The notes: generated by a model from the letters alone, not told the origin. DNA of 64,000 nt from JACPRL01 sp035573715 (GCA_035573715.1 DATLZZ010000003.1:190468-254467); one strand, 5' to 3'. Shown: positions 7,064-16,734, counted from the stretch's first letter. Program-made: numbers and translations.

Positions 7064-9782
7064 CGCGGCTGCCGGAAGCGTCGGTGGCCTTGGCCGCCGG
7101 GGCGCGGGAGTACTGAGCGGCGGGCGGGCGGCGCGCGGGGCGCAACGGCACGGACTCGTGCTCGTGGATGGGTTGGCGCTCGGTGTTGGCCTCGGGGTGC
7201 TGGCGCAGATAGGGATTCATCAGCGACGGCGCCAGCTCTTCCGTCTTGAAGCGGAGGTAGCGGACTTCGTGCTGATTCGCCAACTCGGGTTGCTCGAGCG
7301 CGGTGTAGCAGAGCATGAGGTTGTAGTGGGCGTCGAGGTCTTCCGGATCGATCGTCAGAGTCTGCTGGAATTCCTGAATCGCTTCGGGTAAGCGGCGCAG
7401 GCGGAACAGGATGCGCCCCAGGTCGTTGCGCACCACGCGGTCGCGAGGGAACCGGGCGGCGACGCTGCGCAGGTGTTGCAGGGCTTCTTCCAGCCGGCCT
7501 TCGGATTGCAGCACTCGCGCGTAGAAGTAGTTGGCGGGGCCGAAGTCCGGCTTGAGCTGCAAAGCTTTTTCGAGCACTTCGCGGGCGGTGGGGAAGTCGC
7601 CGGTTTCCAGGTGCACGCGGCCGATGTTGGTCCACAGGTCGGGCCGCGAAGGCTGCAATTCAGCCGCGCGGCGGAAGGCGGCTTCCGCGCGGCCCCAATC
7701 GGCCTGCGCCAGCAGCCCGATGCCGTAGTCGTTCCACGACTCCCAGTCGGCGGGCTCGGCGGCGATCTGCGCCGCCGCGAGCTTCTCCCTCATCGGAACC
7801 ACGCGCACCGTGACCGAGTCTTCCGCCACGGTCACGATGGGCAGCTCGGGCGTGTGCTTCAGCTTGCCGGAAACGCCCGAGGTGTCGCCGGTGAAGACCC
7901 AGCGGCCGTCGTCGTAGTGCGGGCTGACGGCCGGATTCGGCTCGCTCGGGTCGCGCACGCCGGCGAAGGAGAACTGGGTGTTCCACCAGGAAAACTTCCG
8001 GTAGCAGAGCCGCGCGCGCAGCTGGATTTCCTTGCCGGCGTTTTTGGGAACGCGGAGGCGGTAGCGGACGGTGTCGGCGGCGCCGGGCGGGATGAGCCGC
8101 TGGTAGACCAGCGACCGGCCGGCCCAGGCGTTGCGCTTGTTGATGGGGTTGCTGCGCGCGTCGACCAGGAGCGTCTGGTAGAAGTGGGCGTTCTTTTCGA
8201 CGGGGCCTTTGCCGTCGTCTTCCACGCGGCCGCTCCAGAAAATCGGCTGGCCGGTCTCGTCGGTGGCCAGAAGCTCGAGCCAGACGTCGAAGGCGTCGTT
8301 GGTGCCGCCGGGGAAGAGGTGGCCGAGCTTGCGGGTGCGCACGACGACGTCGAGCCGAACCGACTCGCCGGCGCGCACCACCGGCGCCCCGCGATGCAGC
8401 GGGGCCTGGAGCGAGCCGGACTCGGATTCGAGCGCAAAGATTTCCACGCTGACGATGTCGTCCTTGAGAAAGCTCTCGGTGGTCTTGAGCTGCACGGCGT
8501 CCTGGTTGGCGACCGGCAGGGCGGTGTTGGCGGCGGGGAAGCGGTGGGAATGGACGGCGCCGCCGTGGTTGCCGAGGTCGTTCGAGGGAGCCAGCGGCAT
8601 GTGGCAATCGACGCAATTCTGCGGCTGGGGCGGGTAATAGAAGGCGCGGGCGCCCTGGCCGGAGACGCCGCTCTGCTGCCAGGCGTCGTATTCGTTGAAC
8701 CCGCGGAACCAGCGGTAGTGGTTGACGGCGACGTCGAGGTGGACCTTGTGGCACGACGAGCAGAACTCGGCCGGTTGCGCGCGCACGAAGGGCTTGAGGA
8801 AGGCGCGGCGGTGGGGCTCCGGGTCGACCTTGACCAGAAAATCATGCACCCAGCGCACCGCGGCGTTCTTGCTCGCCGCCAGCTCGTGCAGCGGCGGCAC
8901 TTCATGGACGTAGTCGCCCTGGCCCATGGTGGATTTCACCGCCACGATGGAGTGGCACCCGACGCAGCCGATGCCGGCCTGGGTTTCCGGGCGGTGGAGG
9001 TTTTCTTTGATGGGCGTGTCCATCATTCCGCTGAAGAGCACGGCGGGGTCGTGGCAGCCGCCGCACCACTTCGAGGGCCGCGGGCCGACCACCTCCTGCA
9101 TGTACTCAATGCTCTTGCGGTACCACTGGTTGTTGAAGGAGGCGAAGCGGTGGGCGGAGCTTTGCCATTGCTGGTAGATGTCGGCGTGGCACCGCTGGCA
9201 GGAGTCCGAGCCCATGAAGTATTCGCCCGCGATGAGGCCGCCGTGGGCGGTCTGCGCCGAGCTGGGGAAGAAGGGGCCGCGCGGGCCGTCGCCTTCTTCG
9301 TCCATCGAGGCGGGGGCGAGAGGCGGATTCTGAATCCGATACTGGCTTCGCCAGCGAAGCTCGCGGACTGACCAGAGGCCGGCACAGAGGACGGCGAGGA
9401 GGACGATGACGGCCGGGTAAGCGGCGGCGGCGACGCGCAGCTTCGGGCGGAGCCAGGCGGCGAGGAGAATGACGAGGCCGGCGGCGGTGAGAGCGATGTG
9501 GAGCCAGAGGACGGGCCGGTAGGCGCGCAGCGCCCCCGTGATAAGCAGGACGAGGCCGGTGGCGGCGCCGGCCAGCAGCAGCCCGCGGCCGATTAGCCGC
9601 TCGAGACTCGCCGTGCGCAGCCCGCGGCGGAACTCCATCCCGCCCGCCACCGCGAACGCCACGCCGGCGACCAGGTGCAGCAGCGTGACGAAAAGGCGGT
9701 CCAGCGTCGGCGTCGGCCAGGCGTACGAGTACACCCCCGACACCGCCAGAACCACCAGGAGAGTCAGATAGACCTTGCCCAT
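7056..9782 (-). CDS. Membrane-anchored pentaheme cytochrome c with TPR tail
   Basis: 908 residues from the ATG at 9782. Five hydrophobic helices fill residues 5-140. Five CxxCH heme motifs follow: CQRCH (~195), CGGCH (~240), CVGCH (~273), CSSCH (~341) and CVDCH (~390), with extra His residues as possible sixth ligands. The layout resembles cytochrome c554-like domains. A beta-rich region spans about 425-640, and TPR repeats occupy about 680-840 (WNDYGIGLLAQADW, WTNIGRVHLETGDF, RNDLGRILFRLRRL). It likely carries electrons at the outer face of the inner membrane; the TPR tail suggests partner binding. A TTG at 9854 extends the frame by 24 residues; I prefer the ATG because it starts just before the first helix. 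Substrate unknown. Confidence 0.82.
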   Translation of the reverse strand: MGKVYLTLLVVLAVSGVYSYAWPTPTLDRLFVTLLHLVAGVAFAVAGGMEFRRGLRTASLERLIGRGLLLAGAATGLVLLITGALRAYRPVLWLHIALTAAGLVILLAAWLRPKLRVAAAAYPAVIVLLAVLCAGLWSVRELRWRSQYRIQNPPLAPASMDEEGDGPRGPFFPSSAQTAHGGLIAGEYFMGSDSCQRCHADIYQQWQSSAHRFASFNNQWYRKSIEYMQEVVGPRPSKWCGGCHDPAVLFSGMMDTPIKENLHRPETQAGIGCVGCHSIVAVKSTMGQGDYVHEVPPLHELAASKNAAVRWVHDFLVKVDPEPHRRAFLKPFVRAQPAEFCSSCHKVHLDVAVNHYRWFRGFNEYDAWQQSGVSGQGARAFYYPPQPQNCVDCHMPLAPSNDLGNHGGAVHSHRFPAANTALPVANQDAVQLKTTESFLKDDIVSVEIFALESESGSLQAPLHRGAPVVRAGESVRLDVVVRTRKLGHLFPGGTNDAFDVWLELLATDETGQPIFWSGRVEDDGKGPVEKNAHFYQTLLVDARSNPINKRNAWAGRSLVYQRLIPPGAADTVRYRLRVPKNAGKEIQLRARLCYRKFSWWNTQFSFAGVRDPSEPNPAVSPHYDDGRWVFTGDTSGVSGKLKHTPELPIVTVAEDSVTVRVVPMREKLAAAQIAAEPADWESWNDYGIGLLAQADWGRAEAAFRRAAELQPSRPDLWTNIGRVHLETGDFPTAREVLEKALQLKPDFGPANYFYARVLQSEGRLEEALQHLRSVAARFPRDRVVRNDLGRILFRLRRLPEAIQEFQQTLTIDPEDLDAHYNLMLCYTALEQPELANQHEVRYLRFKTEELAPSLMNPYLRQHPEANTERQPIHEHESVPLRPARRPPAAQYSRAPAAKATDASGSRDD

Positions 9783-10379
9783 CGGCAGCGCCCCGGTCGC
9801 CGCGAGAAAAGCGTACTCTAGCACTGCCGCCCGAAAATGGGTAGGCTGAGACAAACGCTATGTCCTGCCAACGCCCCCGTGCGGTTTTTGCGGTTTTGCC
9901 GTTGTCCCGGAACCTCCCAAAAAAGACAACCAAAAAATAAACAACCGCAAAAACCGCAAAAACCGCAGAAACCGTAGACAAACGGTGCCGGGAGCGAGTA
10001 TGGAAAGGAGTGGCCGGCCAGAGGTCTGTCCGAAGCCTCGCTCGCAGGACAACGAGAATCGAAATTGGAGGAGCGAAACTCGGAGGACGATTCAGCCCCC
10101 GCCGCCGGGCCAAGCCCGCGCGGGTAGGGCCCTTGGCCGGTTCGGCTCCGCTCCGGGTCAGCGGGTAAGCTCTTTGACAATTGAAGGAGGGAAGGCGGCG
10201 GTAAAGCAGCTCCCTCGCCTGCCCTCCGACCTGTCGGGGACAGGCTCGGGATTACGCGCGTAGAAGAGGGACGGGTGCGCTGCCGCTCCGGCGCCGAGCC
10301 TTTGATCGCGTTCGGCCCGCCTGAGACACAAGTGCGGATATCGGCGACGAGACTTCGCGGGAGTAGCCCATGTTGCGGG
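9783..10379. other. 597-base gap without a supported gene
   Basis: The left part holds the GCGGTTTT-type palindromic repeat at 9881-10013. The remainder (10014-10379) has no ORF with family likeness. It contains a short hairpin near 10229-10245 (CCTGTC and GACAGG around GGG) and a purine-rich TTGACAATTGAAGGAGGG stretch near 10175. The upstream TTG alternative start of the cytochrome gene falls at 9854. Confidence 0.6.
9881..10013 (-). repeat. Palindromic GCGGTTTT element, copy 1
   Basis: Two arms made of tandem GCGGTTTTT-type units face each other: GCGGTTTTTGCGGTTTTG at 9881 and the complementary AACCGCAAAAACCGC series at 9942-9969, around a GTTGTC/GACAAC inner pair. A conserved flank, GCCGGGAGCGAGTATGGA, follows at 9988. 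The same element occurs in inverted orientation at 33304-33453. It has no coding content and could fold into a long hairpin in RNA or DNA. Confidence 0.85.
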
Positions 10380-10408
10380 TTGCAGGCGCGAGGGCGATGC
10401 CATAGAAT
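10380..10408 (+). promoter_or_regulatory. Putative sigma-70 promoter of the CRTAC1 gene
   Basis: TTGCAG at 10380-10385 and TAGAAT at 10403-10408 are separated by 17 bases. Transcription would start near 10415, giving a leader of only about 7 bases before the ATG at 10422. Confidence 0.55.
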
Positions 10409-10421
10409 CGCTTTCTTTTCA

Positions 10422-12143
10422 ATGAGAAGCGTTTTGAGCCAATTCGTCGTTTTGTTGCTGGCGTTAAGCTGCGTTTTCGCTCCGACGGCGGGCGCGCAGA
10501 ATAGCGCGGTGGGGCGCGGGGTGACGTTCGTGAACGCCGCGGCGCTGGCGGGGCTGCGGTGGACGCACTACAACGGCGCGTCGCCGGAGAAGTACGTGCT
10601 GGAGACGATGGGCTCGGGCGCGGCGTTTCTCGACTACAACAACGACGGTTGGCTCGACATTTATTTGGTGAACGGCGGCGGGGTGCCCGGTCATCCGCCG
10701 GCCGCGCCGGTGCGCAACGCGCTCTATCGCAATCGCGGCGATGGAACTTTTGTCGAGGCGACCGCAGCGGCGGGCGTGGGCGGCAACGGCCACTACGGCA
10801 TGGCCGTGGCCGCGGGAGATTACGACAACGATGGCTGGACTGATCTCTACGTCACGGCGTTCGGGCGCAACGTTCTCTACCGCAACCGCGGCGACGGAAC
10901 TTTTGAAGACGCGACCGAACGCGCCGGCGTGGCCGGGAGCGGCTGGAGCTCGAGCGCGGCGTGGCTCGACTACGACCGCGACGGGCGGCTGGACCTGTTC
11001 GTGGCGCGCTACGTCGACTATGCCTTCGAGCGCAACGTCATCTGCGGCGACCCGGCGCGCGGCATCCGCGCCTACTGCCATCCGGACATTTACGACGGCG
11101 TCACGAGCCTGCTCTACCACAACAACGGCGACGGGACGTTCAGCGACGCGAGCAAGTCGAGCGGCATCGCCTCGCAAATCGGCAAGGGGCTGGGCGTGGT
11201 GGCGGCGGACTTCGATGGCGACGGCTGGATCGACCTCTACGTGGCCAACGATTCGGTGCGCAACTTTCTCTTCCGCAATCAGGGCAAGGGCACGTTCAAG
11301 GAAATCGGCATTGCCAGCGGCGTGGCGCTCGATGAGGGCGGGCGCCCGCAGGCTGGCATGGGCACCGCCGCCGGCGACTACGACGGCGACGGCCGGCTCG
11401 ACATCATCGTCACCAACCTCGACCGCGAATACAACGCGCTCTATCGCAACGCGGGCGCATTCTTCGCCGACATGAGCTTTCCGACCGGGTTCGCGCCGCC
11501 CAGCATTCCGCTGGTCGGCTGGGGCACGGAGTTTTTTGATTTCGACAACGACGGCGACCTCGACATCCTGGTCGCCAACGGGCACGTCATCGACAACATC
11601 GAAAAGTTTCGCGCCGGGCAGACTTATCCCCAGGCCAAGCTGCTGTTTGAAAATTTGGGCGACCGCTTTCGCGAAGTGGCGGCACGCCACGGTGCGGCGC
11701 TGGCCAAGCCCGAAGTCAGCCGCGGCGCCGCCTTTGGCGACTACGACAACGACGGCGACGTTGACGTGCTGGTGCTGAACCTCGGCGGCGCGCCCAGCTT
11801 GCTGCGCAACGACGGCGGCAACCGCAACAACTGGCTCTCGCTCGCGCTCGAAGGCACCAAGAGCCCGCGGCAGGCCGTCGGGGCGCTAGTGCGCGTGCAA
11901 GTTGGCGCACGCACGCTGACCCGCTACGTTGCCGGTGGCGGAAGTTATCTTTCCGCCAGTGACACGCGGGTGCATCTCGGCCTGGGGCGCGCGGCGCGCG
12001 CCGAGCGCATTGAAATCCGCTGGCCGAGCGGCGCCAGCGAAGTGCTGGAAAACGTGGCGGCGGGGAAATTCTATCGCGTGCGGGAAGGCAGCGGAATTGT
12101 GAACGCTCGCGCGCCTGCGGCGGCGAAAGCTAAGGGCGAGTAG
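10422..12143 (+). CDS. Exported CRTAC1 family protein (FG-GAP/VCBS repeats, ASPIC-UnbV domain)
   Basis: 573 residues with a signal peptide (VLSQFVVLLLALSCVFAP, cleavage after AGAQ). Repeated calcium-loop blades follow, each with a D-x-D/N-x-D-G-x-x-D pattern: DYNNDGWLDIYL, DYDNDGWTDLYV, DYDRDGRLDLFV, DFDGDGWIDLYV, DYDGDGRLDIIV, DFDNDGDLDILV and DYDNDGDVDVLV. This predicts a seven-bladed propeller. The C-terminal 90 residues match ASPIC/UnbV (NNWLSLALEGTKSPRQAVGA and IRWPSGASEVLENV). The protein should be periplasmic or surface-exposed and bind calcium; ligand unknown. I chose the ATG directly before the signal peptide over a longer ORF starting at 10275. Its last 14 bases overlap a convergent TPR gene. 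Confidence 0.9.
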   Translation: MRSVLSQFVVLLLALSCVFAPTAGAQNSAVGRGVTFVNAAALAGLRWTHYNGASPEKYVLETMGSGAAFLDYNNDGWLDIYLVNGGGVPGHPPAAPVRNALYRNRGDGTFVEATAAAGVGGNGHYGMAVAAGDYDNDGWTDLYVTAFGRNVLYRNRGDGTFEDATERAGVAGSGWSSSAAWLDYDRDGRLDLFVARYVDYAFERNVICGDPARGIRAYCHPDIYDGVTSLLYHNNGDGTFSDASKSSGIASQIGKGLGVVAADFDGDGWIDLYVANDSVRNFLFRNQGKGTFKEIGIASGVALDEGGRPQAGMGTAAGDYDGDGRLDIIVTNLDREYNALYRNAGAFFADMSFPTGFAPPSIPLVGWGTEFFDFDNDGDLDILVANGHVIDNIEKFRAGQTYPQAKLLFENLGDRFREVAARHGAALAKPEVSRGAAFGDYDNDGDVDVLVLNLGGAPSLLRNDGGNRNNWLSLALEGTKSPRQAVGALVRVQVGARTLTRYVAGGGSYLSASDTRVHLGLGRAARAERIEIRWPSGASEVLENVAAGKFYRVREGSGIVNARAPAAAKAKGE

Positions 12144-13557
12144 TGCGCGCGCGGCGCGCTTCAGCTTCGGCGCGCTGCTTTCGGGCTTCTTCCAGGTTGC
12201 CTGTTTTTTCCAGAACGTCGGCGAGCGCGAGCCGCAACTCGACGTCGGCGGGCTCGAGCTCGACCGCGCGGCGCAGGTGCGCCAGCGCGCGCTCGGTCTC
12301 GCCGTGCTTCACCGCCAGCCGCGCCAGCGCTGCGTAGGCGTCGGCGTAGTCGGCCAGGCCGATGACTCGCTCGTAAGCCGCGGCGGCTTTGTCATCTTGC
12401 CCGAGCCGCTCCCAGCACAACGCTTCGAGAAAGTGATACGCCGGCTCGAAACGTTTCCTTTCCGAGGCCGCCTGCGCGCTGGCGAGCGCCGCCTGGTACT
12501 CACGGCGCAGAAAGAGAATCTGCCCGCGGCGGTAGTAGGCGAGGTCGTTGGCGGGATCGAGCGCCAGGATTTCTCGCAGCTTGGCATCGGCGTCCTCGAG
12601 CCGATCCTGCTCCAGCAGTTGCCGGACGTCGTTGTGGAAGGCGGCGACGCGGCGGGCGCGCTGGCGGTGATCCAGCGCCGCCGCGCTGCGGCGTTCATGT
12701 TCGGTCAGCAACGCCGAGCCTTCTTTGCTGCGCCCCATTCGACTCAGCAACGTGCCCAGCGCGTAGAGCGCTTCGAGGTTATCCGGCGCCAGCGCCACCG
12801 CTTTGCGAAGCGCCTCTTCGGCTTTCGCCAGCTCGCCCAGCCGCGCCAGCGACGTCCCGAGCTGATACTGCACGCCGGCGTCCTCGGGCAGCAGCCGTGC
12901 CGCGGCTTCGAGATGCGCCCGCGCTTTCTCGTGCTCACCCCGGCGGTTGCCAAGCAGCCCGAGGTTGTAGTGCGCGACGCCGGACTCCGGCCGGCGCGCG
13001 AGCACTTGCTGGAAAAGCGGCTCGGCTTCGTCATACTTTTCCTGTGCCAACAGAGCCACGCCGAGCTCGCCCAGCCCGACAACATCCTGCGGTTTCAAGC
13101 GCAGATAGTGGCGCAGGTGGGCTTCGGCGCGGGCGTGGTCGCCCTCTTCTTCCGCGATGCGGCCGCGCAGGAAGTGCGTCTCCGCGTAGTCCGGCCGTGC
13201 GCGCTCCAACGCCGTCAGCGTTTCTTGCGCGTCGTGGAACCGTTGCAGTTGCGCCTGCAGGACAGCCAGCCGCGCGTAAGCCTGCGGCTCATTCGGTGCC
13301 AGTGCGATGGCTCGTCGGAGCTGTGCGATGGCGTCGGCCGGCTTGCCGCGCCGCGCCAGCACTTCTCCCAGTTCATAGCGCAGCCGGGCGTCGCCGGGCT
13401 CGAGCCGCGCGGCGGCGCTGAACGCGACTTCGGCTTCTTCCAGTTGATTCGCCGCCAGCGCCCTCAGCCCGCGCTCCACCAGCTCCGCGACGGAATTCGG
13501 CGTCGCGGCCGGAGCCTGGATCAGCGCCAGGGCAAACAGGATGGGGGGCACGAGCAC
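12130..13557 (-). CDS. Exported TPR-repeat protein
   Basis: About 475 residues from the GTG at 13557, beginning with a signal-like stretch (VLVPPILFALALIQAPAATP). The rest is a chain of roughly a dozen tetratricopeptide repeats, for example ELVERGLRALAANQLEEAEV, RYELGEVLARRGKPADAIA and HYNLGLLGNRRGEHEKARAH, with a middle linker rich in Arg. TPR solenoids bind partner proteins; no catalytic motif is seen. A TTG at 13611 gives a longer frame, but it lies inside the terminator stem that follows the TonB receptor gene, so a start after that stem is more likely. It could be co-transcribed with the receptor by read-through. Its 3' end overlaps the convergent CRTAC1 gene by 14 bases. Confidence 0.82.
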   Translation of the reverse strand: MLVPPILFALALIQAPAATPNSVAELVERGLRALAANQLEEAEVAFSAAARLEPGDARLRYELGEVLARRGKPADAIAQLRRAIALAPNEPQAYARLAVLQAQLQRFHDAQETLTALERARPDYAETHFLRGRIAEEEGDHARAEAHLRHYLRLKPQDVVGLGELGVALLAQEKYDEAEPLFQQVLARRPESGVAHYNLGLLGNRRGEHEKARAHLEAAARLLPEDAGVQYQLGTSLARLGELAKAEEALRKAVALAPDNLEALYALGTLLSRMGRSKEGSALLTEHERRSAAALDHRQRARRVAAFHNDVRQLLEQDRLEDADAKLREILALDPANDLAYYRRGQILFLRREYQAALASAQAASERKRFEPAYHFLEALCWERLGQDDKAAAAYERVIGLADYADAYAALARLAVKHGETERALAHLRRAVELEPADVELRLALADVLEKTGNLEEARKQRAEAEARRARTTRP

Positions 13558-13563
13558 GGCCCG

Positions 13564-13603
13564 ACAAAAGTAAACCCGCCGCCCCTGGCGGGGCAAGCGG
13601 GTT
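13564..13603 (-). terminator. Intrinsic terminator after the TonB receptor gene
   Basis: On the - strand, a two-part stem (AACCCGC pairing GCGGGTT, then GCCCC pairing GGGGC around a TGGC loop) is followed by a T-rich tract, TTTACTTTTGT. It starts 24 bases after the receptor stop codon. Confidence 0.8.
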
Positions 13604-13626
13604 GGAAGCAAATCTGGGGTGTCGGC

Positions 13627-16600
13627 CTAGAAGATAATCTTCAGCCCGAACTGCGCCGTGCGGGTGGTGGCGAACTGGTCGCGTTGCCGGAAGTCCGGGT
13701 CACCTAGGATGGCGTTGCGCCCGGCGGTCGGGTTGGTGAAGAAGTTCTTGTTGTCCAAGATGTCGAACAGCTCGAAGGTGGTGCGCAGCTTAACTTTCTC
13801 GCTGCCTAGGTTCCAATCGCGCCCGAAGCGGATGTCCCAGTTGAAGAAGGCATTGTTGCTGATGGGATAGCGGCCCAGCACTTCGCCTCCGTCCGGCGGA
13901 CGAATCTGGTCGAAGTTGTTCGAGCACTGGAAGGAGTTGCGGTAGTGGAAGGGCGAACCGGTGCCCTCCAGGCCGAACGGCGCCACGATGCCCGGGTCGG
14001 AGCAAGTCGCTGCCCACACCGGGAAAGCGCGGCCACTGCGCGCCGCAACCGAGGTGCTCAACTCGATGTCCGCCGGCAGCAGGAAGTAACCGTAGAAGGT
14101 GAACCGGTTACGGATGTCAAGTTGGCTGCGGCCGTAGTCCAGCGCCAGGAAGTTGAACGGATCCGAGGGGCCGTTGAAGGCGTCGGTGTCGCGGTCGCTG
14201 CTGGCGTTGTCCCGGTTCTGCGAGTATACGTAGTTGGCCCCGAACTGCACCCGGTGGCTGTAACTCTTCTTCACCTGAATCATGAAGGCGTGGTAGCGCG
14301 CCTTGGCGAAACTGGAGACTGCGTTGGCGTTGTCGATATTGGCCGCCAGCCGCGGCAGATTGAAGGTGGGATTGACGCCGTCGGTGGTGGTCTGACCGAG
14401 CGAGTTCAGAATGACGCCGGTGGGGTCGAGGTTGCGGTCCCAGGGCGTGCTGAAGAACCCGCCCGTGCGCAGGTTGTCCGAGCGGTTGTACATATAGGTG
14501 AGCGAAACGCTCAAGCTGGGGACGATCTCCTGCTCCACCGCTGCCTGGATGTTCCAGACGCGCGCGCTCTCAAAGTCCGGGTCGATGTAGTCGATGCTCT
14601 GCGGGCCCAGCGAAATGCAGGGCGCGCCGGTCGAGGGCAGCAGGTCGGGGTAGCTCAGCCCGCAGCCCAACAGGTCGGTCATCGAGCCGAAGAAAGGAAC
14701 GAAGGCTACCGCGCCCCGCAGGCCCGGCCCCGCCAGGGCCCCGGCGAAGAATATCGTCGGCGAGGCGGCGTAGTAGACTCCCGTCCCGCCGCGGATAATG
14801 GTCTTGCCGGTCCCCATCACGTCCCAGGCCACCCCGATGCGCGGCGCCCAGTTGTCAAAGTCGTTAGGAACATTGGCCGAAGCCGGCGCCAGATCCACCG
14901 ATACCGTGTTGCCACTGATGCGCGGTCGGCCCACCGGCAGCATGGCCGACGGGAGCCCGAAGTCGGACTTGGGATTCCAGATGCCATCCCAGCGCAGGCC
15001 GAGGTTGAGGGTGACGTTGCGGTGGATCTTCCAGTTATCCTGCACGTAGAACGACAGCTCATGCTGCCAGAAGTCCGACAGCGACCCCGATTCCGTCGCC
15101 GTCAAGCCGTTCAACCCGATGCGCTGCAGCAGGAACAGCGGCCGGCGGTTGATCCAGTCCGTCAGGCTGGCGAAGTTGTACTGCCCGCCCGCAAAGCCGA
15201 TGAAGACCTGGTTGGTGGCGTTCGAGTTCGCGTCCACCCCCAGCTTGATGTCGTGCTTGCCAAAGGTGTGGCTGAAGTTGTCCAGGAACTGCCAGCGCTT
15301 GTGTTCGCTGTCAATCGGCAGGAAGAACACCGGCCCGAAGTTGCCCGTGCCGTCGCCGATGATGGTTTCCTGGGTGTAGTTCGGCTCTCGAGTCCGTCGC
15401 GGCCGCTTCTCCTGCGAGTAGCTCACCCGGAATTCATTCACCGACGCCGACCCGATGACCGAGGTCACCGACTGCGCCACCGTCCAGCCCTCGTTGACGA
15501 AGTTCTCGAAGTTGTTCCCCACCCGTCCCACCACAAATGTCTGGCTGCCGGCGAAGCCGGTGAAGCCATCGGTCTCGTTGCGGGTGTAGTTAAAGCGCGT
15601 GGTGCCGGTGTGGTTGGGCGTGAACTTGTAGTCGAGCCGAATCAGCGGCGTCAGCAGGTCCTGCCGTTGCCCCGAAGAGCCTTCTAGGTCGGTCAGGTTG
15701 CCTCCGCCGAACTCCGGCGGCAGCGGGCAGTTGCTCGGCGGGTTGCACAGGATGCGGATGCCGCCAGCGTCGCCGAACACCGCCGTCAGCGGCCCCTTCT
15801 GCTGCTGGTCGTCCAATCCGACGAAGAACCAGGCGCGGTCGCGCACAATCGGCCCGCCCACCGTAAAGCCGAACTGGTGCCGCGTGTCCTTGTCGGGGGG
15901 AACCAGTTGGTTCACGTCTTCCACAAAGGTCGAGGACGTCAGCGAGTTGGTCTGGAACAGCCAGTGCGCCGTGCCGTGGAACTCGTTGCCGCCCGACTTG
16001 GTCACCACGTTGATCAGTCCGCCGGTGGCGTGCCCGAACTCGGCCGAGAAGCCGCCCTCGCGCACCTGGAATTCCTGAATGGCGTCCTGGGGGAAGGTAA
16101 AGTTCTTGGTCTCCAGCGACCCGAACCACTCGCCGAAGAAGGAGTTGCGGTTGTCGACCCCGTCAATGATCAGGCCGGTGTACTCGCCCATCTGGCCGCC
16201 CAGACGCACGGGGGAGCGCAACGCCGGGCTGACGTCGCCGGTGCCGGCCAAAGTGGCGAAGTTCCGGAAGTCCCGCCCGTTGATAGGCAACTGGTCCACA
16301 TAGGTCTGGTTGATGACCACCTTCTCCAGCGGCTCGTTCTTTTCGATTGGGCCCGACTCGCCCGTTACTTCCACCACTTGCCCGACCGCGGCGACCTTGA
16401 GGTTCACGTCCTGAATCAACTCCTGGCCGACGTTCAGGTAGACGTTCTTGACGACAGCGGTGGCGAACCCGCTCGCCGACACCTCGATGGTGTACTCGCC
16501 TGCGGTAAGGATGGCTGCCGTGTAGCGTCCGTCGGGCCCGCTGCTCACCGTGCGCTCGGCGCCCGTGGCCACGTGAGTGATCTTTACCGTGGCGTTCGGA

Positions 16601-16734
16601 ACGGCGGCGCCCGTCGGGTCAAACACCGTCCCGCTGATTGTGCCTTTCTCCAGCACCTGGCCGTTGGCGGAAGGAACCAGAATCAGAGCGGCAACTACCA
16701 GGCAGACAAACACGCGCACCATCGCCTTCAGCAT
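13627..16734 (-). CDS. TonB-dependent receptor, Oar-like, with carboxypeptidase-regulatory N-domain
   Basis: 1035 residues. A signal peptide (MVRVFVCLVVAALILVPSANG) is followed by a carboxypeptidase-regulatory-like domain at about 30-110 (GTISGTVFDPTGAAVPNATV). A plug domain spans about 130-260, with LPINGRDFRNFATLAG and GLIIDGVDNRNSFFGEW, and then a beta-barrel. The last residues, TAQFGLKIIF, end in Phe as expected for an outer-membrane barrel. This class is expanded in Acidobacteriota and related to Oar of Myxococcus; ligands are usually unknown but often oligosaccharides or peptides. The ATG at 16734 has a strong GGAGG about 8 bases upstream, while the longer ORF (16797) does not. A consensus-like promoter sits about 90 bases upstream. 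No SusD partner is present. Confidence 0.92.
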   Translation of the reverse strand: MLKAMVRVFVCLVVAALILVPSANGQVLEKGTISGTVFDPTGAAVPNATVKITHVATGAERTVSSGPDGRYTAAILTAGEYTIEVSASGFATAVVKNVYLNVGQELIQDVNLKVAAVGQVVEVTGESGPIEKNEPLEKVVINQTYVDQLPINGRDFRNFATLAGTGDVSPALRSPVRLGGQMGEYTGLIIDGVDNRNSFFGEWFGSLETKNFTFPQDAIQEFQVREGGFSAEFGHATGGLINVVTKSGGNEFHGTAHWLFQTNSLTSSTFVEDVNQLVPPDKDTRHQFGFTVGGPIVRDRAWFFVGLDDQQQKGPLTAVFGDAGGIRILCNPPSNCPLPPEFGGGNLTDLEGSSGQRQDLLTPLIRLDYKFTPNHTGTTRFNYTRNETDGFTGFAGSQTFVVGRVGNNFENFVNEGWTVAQSVTSVIGSASVNEFRVSYSQEKRPRRTREPNYTQETIIGDGTGNFGPVFFLPIDSEHKRWQFLDNFSHTFGKHDIKLGVDANSNATNQVFIGFAGGQYNFASLTDWINRRPLFLLQRIGLNGLTATESGSLSDFWQHELSFYVQDNWKIHRNVTLNLGLRWDGIWNPKSDFGLPSAMLPVGRPRISGNTVSVDLAPASANVPNDFDNWAPRIGVAWDVMGTGKTIIRGGTGVYYAASPTIFFAGALAGPGLRGAVAFVPFFGSMTDLLGCGLSYPDLLPSTGAPCISLGPQSIDYIDPDFESARVWNIQAAVEQEIVPSLSVSLTYMYNRSDNLRTGGFFSTPWDRNLDPTGVILNSLGQTTTDGVNPTFNLPRLAANIDNANAVSSFAKARYHAFMIQVKKSYSHRVQFGANYVYSQNRDNASSDRDTDAFNGPSDPFNFLALDYGRSQLDIRNRFTFYGYFLLPADIELSTSVAARSGRAFPVWAATCSDPGIVAPFGLEGTGSPFHYRNSFQCSNNFDQIRPPDGGEVLGRYPISNNAFFNWDIRFGRDWNLGSEKVKLRTTFELFDILDNKNFFTNPTAGRNAILGDPDFRQRDQFATTRTAQFGLKIIF

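Noticed and set aside
9783..9854. TTG at 9854 as the cytochrome start
   Set aside because: The ATG at 9782 starts just before the first membrane helix and needs no rare start; the extension has no family likeness. It remains possible.
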